Source: Muribaculaceae bacterium (GTDB taxonomy: Bacteria; Bacteroidota; Bacteroidia; Bacteroidales; Muribaculaceae). Taken from it: a DNA stretch of 64,000 bases. Position 1 is the first letter of the stretch; every line of letters begins with the position of its first letter. The notes beneath the pieces are model-generated. The model was not told the origin of the DNA. It did not search any database and saw only the letters and a program-made list of their open reading frames with translations. Where the stretch lies: contig JAMPDX010000006.1 in assembly GCA_023665425.1 (NCBI GenBank), positions 1 through 64,000 on the forward strand, given 5' to 3'. The position numbers and the translations under genes were made by a program. Shown here in pieces: positions 34,986 to 42,862 of this stretch.

Positions 34986-35759
34986 ATGGTCTCCATTGTT
35001 ATTATATCATGGAACTCATTAGGGATGCTGAAGAAGTGTCTGAGCTCGCTTGATGGTTACCTCAACAGGCAAGATGTGGAATTAGTGTGGGTGGACAATG
35101 GTTCTACCGACGGGGCTGCAGAGTATGTAAAACACTCATACCCCGGCACTAAGGTGATATTGCTACCCCAAAACATGGGTGTGGCCTATGCTCGCAACCG
35201 GGGAGTGGAAGCAGCCTCCGGCCGATACATTCTTTTTCTCGATGATGACACTGAGGCTACTGTAGAGGCATTAGACATTTTGGTGGAGTATATGGATCTA
35301 CACCCTGAAGTGGGTATTGTAGGCTGCGCATTGCGAGACGCTCAAGGACGGCTGCAAAACTCCTTTAAAGGGTATCCGGGGTTATTGTGCAAAGTAAAGA
35401 ATGTGCTGTCGGCGAAGTTGCACATCACGGCGCTAAAGGAGAAATGCGGACTGAAAAGTGAGCCTAAACTGCCCTCACAGGTTATTTATCCTACATATAT
35501 CATCGGGGCGTGCCAACTGCTACGCCGCGAGGTGTTTGAGAAGGTAGGACTACTTGATGAACATATCTTCTACGGCCCCGAAGATGCCGACTTCTGCATC
35601 CGAGCAGCCCGCAAGGGCTACCTCACCGCCTTCCTGCCGTACATCTCTATCCGTCACCACTATCGCCGCATCACCGCCAAACGCCTCACCACCCCCGCCT
35701 CTAAGGCCCACATCAAAGCCCTACGTTACTTCTGGCGCAAGCACCACCGCTACCTATAA
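34986..35759 (+). CDS. Family 2 glycosyltransferase
   Basis: 257 aa, soluble GT-A fold. Seen: VSIVIISWNSLGMLKKCLSS at the N-terminus, WVDNGSTDGAAEYV (nucleotide site), NMGVAYARNRGVEAASGRYI, FLDDDTEA (DxD-type metal site) and FYGPEDADFCIRAARKGY (acceptor/base region). Rhamnosyltransferase-like GT2 with an inverting mechanism by family. Donor and acceptor cannot be read from sequence. It sits 13 nt after the radical SAM gene, probably co-transcribed, and is followed by a weak hairpin. Confidence 0.87.
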   Translation: MVSIVIISWNSLGMLKKCLSSLDGYLNRQDVELVWVDNGSTDGAAEYVKHSYPGTKVILLPQNMGVAYARNRGVEAASGRYILFLDDDTEATVEALDILVEYMDLHPEVGIVGCALRDAQGRLQNSFKGYPGLLCKVKNVLSAKLHITALKEKCGLKSEPKLPSQVIYPTYIIGACQLLRREVFEKVGLLDEHIFYGPEDADFCIRAARKGYLTAFLPYISIRHHYRRITAKRLTTPASKAHIKALRYFWRKHHRYL

Positions 35760-35796
35760 TGGGTCAGTATCCGTGTTCACTGTAAAATAAAACCAA

Positions 35797-35828
35797 AAAG
35801 CGCCGGGAGCCGCAGCTGCCGACGCTTT
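35797..35828 (+). terminator. Possible terminator after the GT2 gene
   Basis: AAAGCG (35797-35802) pairs with CGCTTT (35823-35828), continued after one mismatch by three more pairs. There is no long T-run after it. It lies 38 nt past the stop codon. Confidence 0.4.
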
Positions 35829-35913
35829 AAGGTTCATGACGCAAAGACTTGTCTTATTACAATCTTTACAACCTGAGAGTCATAATAATGATGACTCCTA
35901 TGCCTTTAGAACA

Positions 35914-35948
35914 TATCAATCGGCATTTGGTTTAATGTCGAATTGATA
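35914..35948. terminator. Hairpin downstream of the CoA-transferase gene
   Basis: TATCAAT (35914-35920) pairs with ATTGATA (35942-35948) and CGGCATT with AATGTCG, with one bulged base and a 6-nt loop. It lies 60 nt past the leftward CoA-transferase stop codon; it is also in the tail of the converging GT2 transcript. Confidence 0.5.
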
Positions 35949-36010
35949 TTTTAACAATCTTTAACATCTTCACTCTGTTCTCCAGCCTCGATAGAGGTTA
36001 TCCGGGAGGG

Positions 36011-37504
36011 TTAGAGATACTTGGCATAGTCTGCCTGGAGCATGTCGCCGGTCTCCTGGAAGGCTTCATGCAGCGCGAAAGCAGCCTTGAGTGTGTGAGG
36101 TGTGTGGCCACCCTTGCTGAGCTTCAGGTAATCCCACATGAGCTCTTTGTACATGGGGTGTACGCAGTTCTCGATGATAGTCTCGGCGCGCTGGATGGGG
36201 TTCTTGCCGCGGAGGTCAGCTACACCCTGCTCGGTGACGAGGATCTTAACGGAGTGCTCTGAGTGGTCGATATGGCTTGCCATGGGCACGATAGCTGAAA
36301 TCTTGCCACCCTTCTGGATTGAGGGGCATGAGAAGATGCTCAGGTAAGCGTTGCGTGAGAAGTCAGCTGAACCACCGATACCGTTCATCATCTTGGTGCC
36401 GCATACGTGAGTAGAGTTGACGTTACCGAAGATGTCTGCTTCCAGGGCAGTATTCATGGCTATGAGGCCGAGTCGGCGTACAATCTCGGGGTGGTTGGAT
36501 ATCTCACCGGGACGCATCAGTATCTTGTCGCGGAAGAAGTCGATGTTGTCCATGAAGTGCATCATGGCGTCGTCTGAGAATGTCAGTGCGCAGGTAGAGG
36601 CAAACTTACATTTACCCTCCTCCATGAGGTGCATCACGGCATCCTGGATAACCTCGGTGTACATCTCAAAGCGGGGTATCTCGGGGTTCTCACCCAGGCC
36701 ATAGAGCACGGCGTTGGCCACATTGCCCACACCACTCTGTATGGGAAGGAACTCTTTGGGCATCTTGCCCTCGCGAAGCTGGCTGGCCAGGAAGTGGCAT
36801 ACATTGTCGCCAATCTTTTGTGTCACCTCATCGGCAGCGGTGAATGCGTGGATGCTCTCTGAAGCGTTTGAGGGCACCACACCGATAATCTTGGCGGGGT
36901 CAATCTTCAGTACTGTTGAGCCGATACGGTCAGAGGGACGATAGATGGGTATCTCTCTGCGGTGAGGAGGATCCAAGGGGATGTAGTTATCGTGGAAGCC
37001 ACGGAAGGAGGTCTTATAGTATGAGCTGTACTCGATGATGACCTTCTTGGCCATCATTGCTACAGTGGGAGTCATACCAAGGCCGGCACCGAGGATTACT
37101 TCACCGTTGGGACTCATCTCAGTAGCCTCGATGATAGCTACATCAATGTCGCCATAGAAGCCATAGCGCAGATCCTGAGAGAGGTGGGAGAGGTGGGCGT
37201 CAACGTATTGTATCTCACCCTTATTTATTGCATTGCGAGAATCTTTATGACCCTGATAGGGGATACGCAGATTTACGGCGTTGGCTCTGGAGAGCTCACC
37301 GTCTACATGGTCATTGGTGCTGGCGCCGGTGTATAGATTAATCTTAAACGGTTCGCCTTTTTCATGGAGCTCCTTGGCACGCTTGGCAAGAGCTACGGTT
37401 ACAACTTTGGGTGTACCCGAGGCTGTGAAGCCGGAGAAACCCACATTGTCGCCATTTTTAATGTAACTGGCAGCCTCTTCGGCTGTAATAAATGGGATAC
37501 TCAT
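36011..37504 (-). CDS. Acetyl-CoA hydrolase/transferase family protein (succinate/propionate CoA-transferase type)
   Basis: 497 aa. Transfers CoA between carboxylic acids (acetate, succinate, propionate), a step in Bacteroidales fermentation to succinate and propionate. Seen: the N-terminal half FSGFTASGTPKVVTVALAKR, EVILGAGLGMTPTVAMMAK; the second half QSGVGNVANAVLYGLG (CoA-binding and active-site region), NSTHVCGTKMMNGIGGS, SKILVTEQGVADLRG-like (KILVTEQGVADLRG) and NPIQRAETIIENCVHP. The specific acid pair cannot be fixed by eye. The start at 37504 fits the family better than the ATG at 37540, and the predicted transcription start lies between them. It is driven by a promoter that overlaps the miaB promoter face to face. 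Confidence 0.9.
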   Translation of the reverse strand: MSIPFITAEEAASYIKNGDNVGFSGFTASGTPKVVTVALAKRAKELHEKGEPFKINLYTGASTNDHVDGELSRANAVNLRIPYQGHKDSRNAINKGEIQYVDAHLSHLSQDLRYGFYGDIDVAIIEATEMSPNGEVILGAGLGMTPTVAMMAKKVIIEYSSYYKTSFRGFHDNYIPLDPPHRREIPIYRPSDRIGSTVLKIDPAKIIGVVPSNASESIHAFTAADEVTQKIGDNVCHFLASQLREGKMPKEFLPIQSGVGNVANAVLYGLGENPEIPRFEMYTEVIQDAVMHLMEEGKCKFASTCALTFSDDAMMHFMDNIDFFRDKILMRPGEISNHPEIVRRLGLIAMNTALEADIFGNVNSTHVCGTKMMNGIGGSADFSRNAYLSIFSCPSIQKGGKISAIVPMASHIDHSEHSVKILVTEQGVADLRGKNPIQRAETIIENCVHPMYKELMWDYLKLSKGGHTPHTLKAAFALHEAFQETGDMLQADYAKYL

Positions 37505-37535
37505 TTGTAACGTTTTAGATTTTATGGTAATTTTG
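37504..37535 (+). promoter_or_regulatory. Promoter of miaB
   Basis: TTTG (37504-37507), a 20-bp spacer, TAATTTTG (37528-37535). Exact consensus. The first base of the -33 box is also the first base of the CoA-transferase start codon on the other strand. Leader of about 30 nt to the ATG at 37571. Confidence 0.8.
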
Positions 37536-37537
37536 CA

Positions 37538-37569
37538 CAAAATTAGTCAATAAATTTTATAATACCAAA
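37538..37569 (-). promoter_or_regulatory. Promoter of the CoA-transferase gene
   Basis: Reading leftward: TTTG (37569-37566), a 20-bp spacer, TAATTTTG (37545-37538). Exact consensus. The two -7 boxes form the palindrome TAATTTTGCACAAAATTA, so this promoter and the miaB one face each other. Confidence 0.8.
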
Positions 37570-37570
37570 T

Positions 37571-38923
37571 ATGAGCGAAAAAAATTGCACAAAAAATAAA
37601 AAAGTGCGCATCGAGACATACGGTTGTCAGATGAATGTGGCTGATTCTGAGGTGATTGCAACCGTTTTGCAATTGGCCGGATATGAGCCCACAGAGGATG
37701 ACTCGCATGCGGATATGGTGATAGTCAATACTTGTTCCATACGCGATAACGCTGAACAAAAGATCTTTTCGAGACTCCAATATTGGAATTCTTTGCGAAA
37801 AAAGCACCCCGGACAGCTCCTTATCGGGGTCTGCGGATGTATGGCCGAGAGGGTTAAAGAGGATTTGATGAAAAAAAATGGGGTGGACTTTGTGGCCGGC
37901 CCGGATGCATACCTCTCGCTGCCGGAGCTGGTGGCCTCTGCAGAGAACGGCCTCAAGGCAATGGATGTGGAGTTGTCGCTGACTCAGACCTACCGAGATG
38001 TGATACCTATGCGCTTGAGCCGTGCCCACATCAGCGGATACATCAGCATAATGCGCGGCTGCAACAATTTCTGCTCTTATTGTATAGTGCCTTACACTCG
38101 CGGCCGTGAACGTTCGCGCGAGCCGCGCAGCATCCTGGCCGAGCTCGACGATCTGCGTTCACGCGGCTTCAAGGAGGTGATTTTGCTCGGCCAAAATGTT
38201 AATTCTTATAAGTATGAGGATGAGGCGAGCGGTGAGGTGACTGACTTCCCCGGACTGTTGGCCCTCGTGGCTGAAGCTGCCCCGGATATGCGCATACGTT
38301 TCACTACATCCCACCCCAAGGATATGACAGACAGTACATTAGAGACTATGGCTGCTCACGACAATATAGCCAAGCATATCCACTTGCCGGTGCAGAGCGG
38401 CTCTAACCGTGTGCTCAAGCTGATGAACCGCAAGTACACCCGCGAGTGGTATATGGACCGAGTGGCAGCCATACGCCGCATACTGCCGGGGTGCGGGCTG
38501 ACGAGCGACCTCTTCACCGGCTTCCATTCAGAGACCGAGGAGGATTTTGAGCAGACACTCTCACTGATGCGCGAAGCGGGATTTGACGCTTCTTTTATGT
38601 TCAAATACTCTGAGAGGCCCGGCACATATGCCTCCAAGCATCTGCCGGACGATATCTCGGAGGAGGTGAAGATTGAGCGTCTTAACCGTATGATTGAGTT
38701 GCAGAATGAGCTCTCGCTGAAGAATAATCGCGCGGATATTGGCAAGGAATTCGAAGTGCTGATTGAGGGCCGCAGCAAGCGCAGCGCTGAGGACCTGTTT
38801 GGACGAACATCTCAAAACAAGGTATGTGTCTTTCCCGCCGCCGGTCATCATCCCGGAGAGTTTGTCCGTGTCCGCGTGCACGACGCCTCCTCTGCCACAC
38901 TCCTGTCCGAGATCATTTCCTAA
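37571..38923 (+). CDS. miaB: tRNA-2-methylthio-N6-isopentenyladenosine synthase
   Basis: 450 aa. Radical SAM methylthiotransferase acting on A37 of tRNAs reading UNN codons. The N-terminal UPF0004 domain carries three cysteines (YGCQMNVADSE, VNTCSIRDNAEQK, GVCGCMAERVKE). The radical SAM core has the motif CNNFCSYCIVPYTRGRERSR, then LLGQNVNSYKY, HLPVQSGSNRVLKLMNRKYT and DLFTGFHSETEEDFEQTL. The TRAM domain closes the protein (GRTSQNKVCVFPAAG ... VRVRVHDASS). The length is typical. MiaB rather than MtaB/RimO is indicated by the RGRERSR and QSGSN motifs. Confidence 0.95.
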   Translation: MSEKNCTKNKKVRIETYGCQMNVADSEVIATVLQLAGYEPTEDDSHADMVIVNTCSIRDNAEQKIFSRLQYWNSLRKKHPGQLLIGVCGCMAERVKEDLMKKNGVDFVAGPDAYLSLPELVASAENGLKAMDVELSLTQTYRDVIPMRLSRAHISGYISIMRGCNNFCSYCIVPYTRGRERSREPRSILAELDDLRSRGFKEVILLGQNVNSYKYEDEASGEVTDFPGLLALVAEAAPDMRIRFTTSHPKDMTDSTLETMAAHDNIAKHIHLPVQSGSNRVLKLMNRKYTREWYMDRVAAIRRILPGCGLTSDLFTGFHSETEEDFEQTLSLMREAGFDASFMFKYSERPGTYASKHLPDDISEEVKIERLNRMIELQNELSLKNNRADIGKEFEVLIEGRSKRSAEDLFGRTSQNKVCVFPAAGHHPGEFVRVRVHDASSATLLSEIIS

Positions 38924-39742
38924 CTCACAGTCGGCAGCTCTGCCTGCTTGCCTCATATCCAAGCCGACGGATAAATAATTTTAAGTTGAGTCCACTCTAA
39001 AAAGTCTAAAATGGCGATTTAGGACTTTGCAACTCCCTGATAATCAACGTGTGTACGGTGTTGCTATAAATTGGTGTCCTTGCGGACACCAATTTGTCTG
39101 CATGTCCCACCCCGCACATCCACGGCTACGCCGCTTATGTGCGGGGCTGCCGGTAAATCGGTGTCCCGGCGTACATCATCCCTTCGTATAATAGTCTCGT
39201 AATGCGTCTGTGTCTACCAATTGACCCTGTCTGCTGACACGATATAAGAAGAGTGGGTATATCCTCTCGGACATGCCCACACTATGTTTTTTCCTGCCGG
39301 GGGTTGTTGCCACCCCCTCCAGGCCGGCGCACGCGCCGGATAAGTTTACCATTATTTAACCAAACATTGTAACACGGCCGTTGTTACGGCCGCAGGCTTT
39401 GCAATGCTCACGCACCCCGCAGCCTTTTCTAACCAAACGAATGTGTCCTTGTTCCCTCACGGGAGTGTTGTAAGGACCATACTATTTTTGTCTCGAAGAT
39501 TCGAGTCAACAATTTTATAATTTTGCATTATGACCAACATTTGTCAGCTATAATATATAGGTCGCTGAAATATGCTATTTCAGCCGTCGGAGTGAGAAAG
39601 TCAGCGCCTTCTCCTGCTATGAAAAAGCATACAAATTTATATTTTTTTTGTGACAAGACCGCATATTTTCTCTAAAAAATTTCAACTATTTTATATGCAA
39701 TTGTCTCTCAATTACTTACAAGGGGTCGAGAATGCCCTATTT
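38924..39742. other. Long intergenic region between convergent genes
   Basis: 819 bp with no credible coding sequence. It holds a hairpin with AAAGTC (39002-39007) paired to GACTTT, 78 nt after miaB, then repeat copy C (39068-39166). It also holds a perfect 9-bp stem GCTGAAATA-TGC-TATTTCAGC (39564-39584) and several -7-like sequences (TATTTTTG 39483-39490, TAATTTTG 39518-39525) without partners at the right spacing. The region between 39190 and 39480 shows nothing recognisable. A 74-residue frame at 39650-39874 overlaps the beta-helix gene and is not supported. Confidence 0.55.
39068..39166. repeat. Intergenic hairpin repeat, copy C
   Basis: Contains a perfect 12-bp stem AAATTGGTGTCC/GGACACCAATTT (39068-39079 with 39084-39095). 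A core ACCCCGCACATCCACGGC ... TTATGTGCGGGGC with inner CGGC/GCCG pairing follows, then TAAATCGGTGTCC. It lies in the gap between two convergent genes, so it is 3' of both miaB and the beta-helix lipoprotein gene. Confidence 0.85.
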
Positions 39743-41146
39743 CTACTCTGTTGGGGCCACATACTGGTATGCACCAAGGGTGGGGGCCCCGTTTTGCAGG
39801 CGGTTTACGCCATCCATGTCATACCGGCATTGCGCTGTGACGTATCCCGAATTACCGGCGCCTATGGCCGGTGAGTCGGGTTTAACCCGATAGTTGAAAT
39901 AGTAGTCGCTGCGCTCGGTGTAGAACAGCGGGTCGCTGTCCCACAAGCAGGAGATGAAGTTGTCATCATCATTGCCGGCTGAGCGGAATAGGGTGTAGCG
40001 GAAGAAAATGTCGGAGCCGGATAGGTCACCTACATTAAGGTCTGAGGTCATGCCATAGACAATACAATTTTTAAATTCGCCAGTGAGTCCGTCAAGTCCA
40101 TCTTCCGTATTCCCATAAAATCCGATGAGGGAGCGGTAGGCCGCCGTAAACAGATAGTAGTTGGAGAATGTGCATTGTGTAAAGTCATACACACCGCCGG
40201 TGAGCTTTACTACATGGTCGGCAGCCTCGGAGAAACAGCATCCCAGAGCCGTCACATTGGCGTGAGAGACATCGAGCACGGAGCCCTGTGAGTTATGGAG
40301 CCAGGAGTTTAGAAGCAGCAGCTTGCTGTTGGATGTGTTGCCGGTTGAGTCTACGCGCAGGCCATGTACAGTGGAGCGCATGTCCACATACTCCATTCTG
40401 TTGTCAAAGCTTTCGGGGGCTATGGTGACACCTTGCCATTGCCCGGCCATGATGTCATAGCCCACGTCGGGCAACACATTGTCGAGTCTGTCACCGCGCA
40501 TAGCAATCATTTTGCCCGGTGCTCCCACTGCATTAAGGCGGCCGCGCACAGTGAGCGAGGCTTTGTCGTGGAAGAGTATCTGCGCGCCGGGGTCAATAGT
40601 CAGAGTGGTCCCTTTTTCCACTATCAGAGAGTCAAACACCACTATAGGGCGTTCGGCGGTGAAGTGTGTGTCGGATGTTATGCGCTCGTTATATAGGCGA
40701 GTCACATTCTGGCCCCATGCCTCCAACACCACACTCTGCTGCACTCCATTGGTAAGGAATTGTATTTTATCGGTGGTGAGCTGGGGCGCGTTTGTCTCCG
40801 ACAGGGGCAATCTGCACTCCACAAAGATGAATATCGAATCATTGGCTCGTATCTCCACGTCAGAGAACGAGGTGCCGCTCACTCCGTCTACATTTATCTG
40901 AAATTTGGAGTTTGCATTGGCCATGGCTATTGATGTTATGTTGATAGCCTTATTGGCTTTGTTATATACTTTCAGACGCGCCGTGGGTGTCCCTACATCC
41001 GTGAATACTGTGTCGAATGTGAGAGTATCGGTGGAGAATGTGAGTATGTCAGAGCTTGACGTGGTGAAGTCGTCGCTGATACAGGAGCCGAGAGAGAGCC
41101 CTATGACAGCGACGATCGCGAGGAATATGGATTGCAGATGTCTCAT
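39743..41146 (-). CDS. Beta-helix lipoprotein of Bacteroidales
   Basis: 467 aa. A lipoprotein signal (MRHLQSIFLAIVAVIGLSLG then SC) predicts an outer-membrane or surface anchor. Residues about 30-150 look like an immunoglobulin-like domain (LTFDTVFTDVGTPTARLKVY). Residues about 155-440 show the short parallel beta-helix repeats of pectate-lyase-like proteins (TLTIDPGAQILFHDKASLTV, GQWQGVTIAPES, NSKLLLLNSWLHNSQGSVLD, CCFSEAADHVVKLTGGVYDF). The C-terminus (VNRLQNGAPTLGAYQYV) is typical of this conserved Bacteroidales family. Substrate and role are unknown. The converging miaB gene lies 820 bp away. Confidence 0.8.
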   Translation of the reverse strand: MRHLQSIFLAIVAVIGLSLGSCISDDFTTSSSDILTFSTDTLTFDTVFTDVGTPTARLKVYNKANKAINITSIAMANANSKFQINVDGVSGTSFSDVEIRANDSIFIFVECRLPLSETNAPQLTTDKIQFLTNGVQQSVVLEAWGQNVTRLYNERITSDTHFTAERPIVVFDSLIVEKGTTLTIDPGAQILFHDKASLTVRGRLNAVGAPGKMIAMRGDRLDNVLPDVGYDIMAGQWQGVTIAPESFDNRMEYVDMRSTVHGLRVDSTGNTSNSKLLLLNSWLHNSQGSVLDVSHANVTALGCCFSEAADHVVKLTGGVYDFTQCTFSNYYLFTAAYRSLIGFYGNTEDGLDGLTGEFKNCIVYGMTSDLNVGDLSGSDIFFRYTLFRSAGNDDDNFISCLWDSDPLFYTERSDYYFNYRVKPDSPAIGAGNSGYVTAQCRYDMDGVNRLQNGAPTLGAYQYVAPTE

Positions 41147-41189
41147 ACCTTATAAACGCCTCAGAGACAAAAGTTATTGCCACAGGGAC

Positions 41190-41678
41190 TCATTTTCCCG
41201 AATTAGTGGCATCGAGCAGCCCCTTGCAGGCATCCTCCAGCAGATCGAGTACGAGTTCAAAGCCGCTTGCTCCCTCATAGTACGGGTCAGGCACAGAGTA
41301 ATAATAAGGGTGCTGATGGCAATAATCTATCATGCGGACTATCTTCTTCTCATCTTCCACAGTGGGAGCGAGTCGGCGCAGGTTCTCATAATTGCTGTCG
41401 TCCATGGCCACTATAATGTCGAAGTCATCGAAGTCTGAGGGATGCACCGGCCGTGAGCGATGTGTGAGGTTATATCCACGGCGTGCGGCATGTATGCGCA
41501 TACGCTTGTCCGGGAGCTCTCCGGCGTGCCCCGCGTATGTGCCTGCAGAGTCGAGGAAATACTTGTCTGTTAGTCCAGCATCGTCTACCATCTGCTGCAT
41601 TACCCCTTGAGCTGCCGGCGAGCGGCAGATGTTGCCGAGACATACAAAAAGAATGCGGGTTTTATCGGTTGCGTTCAT
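41190..41678 (-). CDS. Low molecular weight protein-tyrosine phosphatase
   Basis: 162 aa. The active-site P-loop FVCLGNICRSPAAQGV contains Cys-x5-Arg-Ser, and the general acid is the Asp of VPDPYYEG near residue 130; both are intact. Fold and length fit LMW-PTPs, which dephosphorylate BY-kinases and other tyrosine-phosphorylated proteins often tied to polysaccharide export. It starts 2 nt after lpxB, so it is probably in the same transcription unit, and is followed by the beta-helix gene. Confidence 0.94.
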   Translation of the reverse strand: MNATDKTRILFVCLGNICRSPAAQGVMQQMVDDAGLTDKYFLDSAGTYAGHAGELPDKRMRIHAARRGYNLTHRSRPVHPSDFDDFDIIVAMDDSNYENLRRLAPTVEDEKKIVRMIDYCHQHPYYYSVPDPYYEGASGFELVLDLLEDACKGLLDATNSGK

Positions 41679-41680
41679 AA

Positions 41681-42862
41681 CTATTTTTTACGTCGAGAAG
41701 ATTTATTTGTACAGGGCTCTTCTATGAAGTCGACGCCGAGCGATTGACATATAAGCTTAGCGGCTTCTTCAGTGGCAATGGTTGTGCCGAGGCGTTGGCG
41801 CATATGCCGGTAGCCTCCCAATTGGCGGTCACGTTGTGGCGAGCCGGAGAGTAGCGGGCTCAGATGCAACGCGATATTGTCTACCGTGCACTTGTGTAGC
41901 AGTAATTCGGGCAGCAGTGGGGCGTCGACTATAAGGTTGGGCAGGCTTACATACTTGACCTTCAGCAGCTTCTCCATTATCTTATATGACAACTTGCTGC
42001 CGTTGGCTCGGTAGCAAACCACTTGCGGGGTGCCTAACAGCGCTGTCTCGAGAGTGGCAGTGCCGGATGTCACCAGAGCGGCTCTGGCATACTTCATCAG
42101 GGTATGTGTGCTCCCAAACACAACATTCAGCCCGGGGTATTGGGCCGTCTGCCTGTAAAATTTTGATGATATGGAGGGGGCGCCTCCCACGATGATTTGA
42201 TAGTCCGGGAAGCGCTTGCAGGCCTCTATCATGAAGGGTAGATTGTTCTTCACCTCCCCCTTGCGGCTACCCGGGATGAGGGCTATTATCGGCCTGTCAT
42301 CTTCAATGCCGGCACGCTCAAGGAAGTGCTTGAGGGGAGTGATATGAGCCAGTACGTCATCCATCTCCTGCACCGAGGGGTTGCCCACATATTTCACCTT
42401 AAAGCCGTGGCGCTTATAGAACTCGGTCTCGAAGGGAAGAATGGAGTACATTGCGTTGACATAGCGCTTAATGCTTTTCACTCGCCATTCCTTCCATGCC
42501 CACACTTTTGGGGAGATGAAATAGTGCACCGGTATGTTGAGCCTGTGAGCCTCCTTGGCCAGCTTGAGATTGAAGCTTGGATAGTCCACGAGAATGAGCG
42601 CGTCGGGGCGCCATGAGCTGAGTATCTGCTTGGCTCGTTTTAGATGCCCCATCAGGGTGGGCAGATGACGCAATACCTCGCTGAAGCCCATTACGTTCAT
42701 TTCATCGCAATGGACTTCAGGCTCATGGCCGACCACCTTGCTCATCTGTTCGCCCCCATAAAAGCGACACTCGGCAGCGCTGTCTCGTTTAAGAATACCG
42801 GCCATCAGCCGCGACGCATGAAGGTCGCCGCTGACTTCGCCGGCTATAATCAGATATTTCAC
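41681..42862 (-). CDS. lpxB: Lipid-A-disaccharide synthase
   Basis: 393 aa. Joins UDP-2,3-diacylglucosamine and lipid X to form the lipid A disaccharide. Seen: YLIIAGEVSGDLHASRLMAG at the N-terminus, CRFYGGEQMSKV, MGFSEVLRHLPTLMG, LVDYPSFNLKLAKEA, HYFISPKVWAWKEWRVKSIK, YVGNPSVQEMDDV, IALIPGSRKGEVKNNLPFM and LVTSGTATLETALLGTPQVV. It overlaps the upstream secreted-protein gene by 4 nt (ATGA) and lies 2 nt before the phosphatase gene. Places an outer-membrane lipid A pathway in this organism. Confidence 0.96.
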   Translation of the reverse strand: MKYLIIAGEVSGDLHASRLMAGILKRDSAAECRFYGGEQMSKVVGHEPEVHCDEMNVMGFSEVLRHLPTLMGHLKRAKQILSSWRPDALILVDYPSFNLKLAKEAHRLNIPVHYFISPKVWAWKEWRVKSIKRYVNAMYSILPFETEFYKRHGFKVKYVGNPSVQEMDDVLAHITPLKHFLERAGIEDDRPIIALIPGSRKGEVKNNLPFMIEACKRFPDYQIIVGGAPSISSKFYRQTAQYPGLNVVFGSTHTLMKYARAALVTSGTATLETALLGTPQVVCYRANGSKLSYKIMEKLLKVKYVSLPNLIVDAPLLPELLLHKCTVDNIALHLSPLLSGSPQRDRQLGGYRHMRQRLGTTIATEEAAKLICQSLGVDFIEEPCTNKSSRRKK

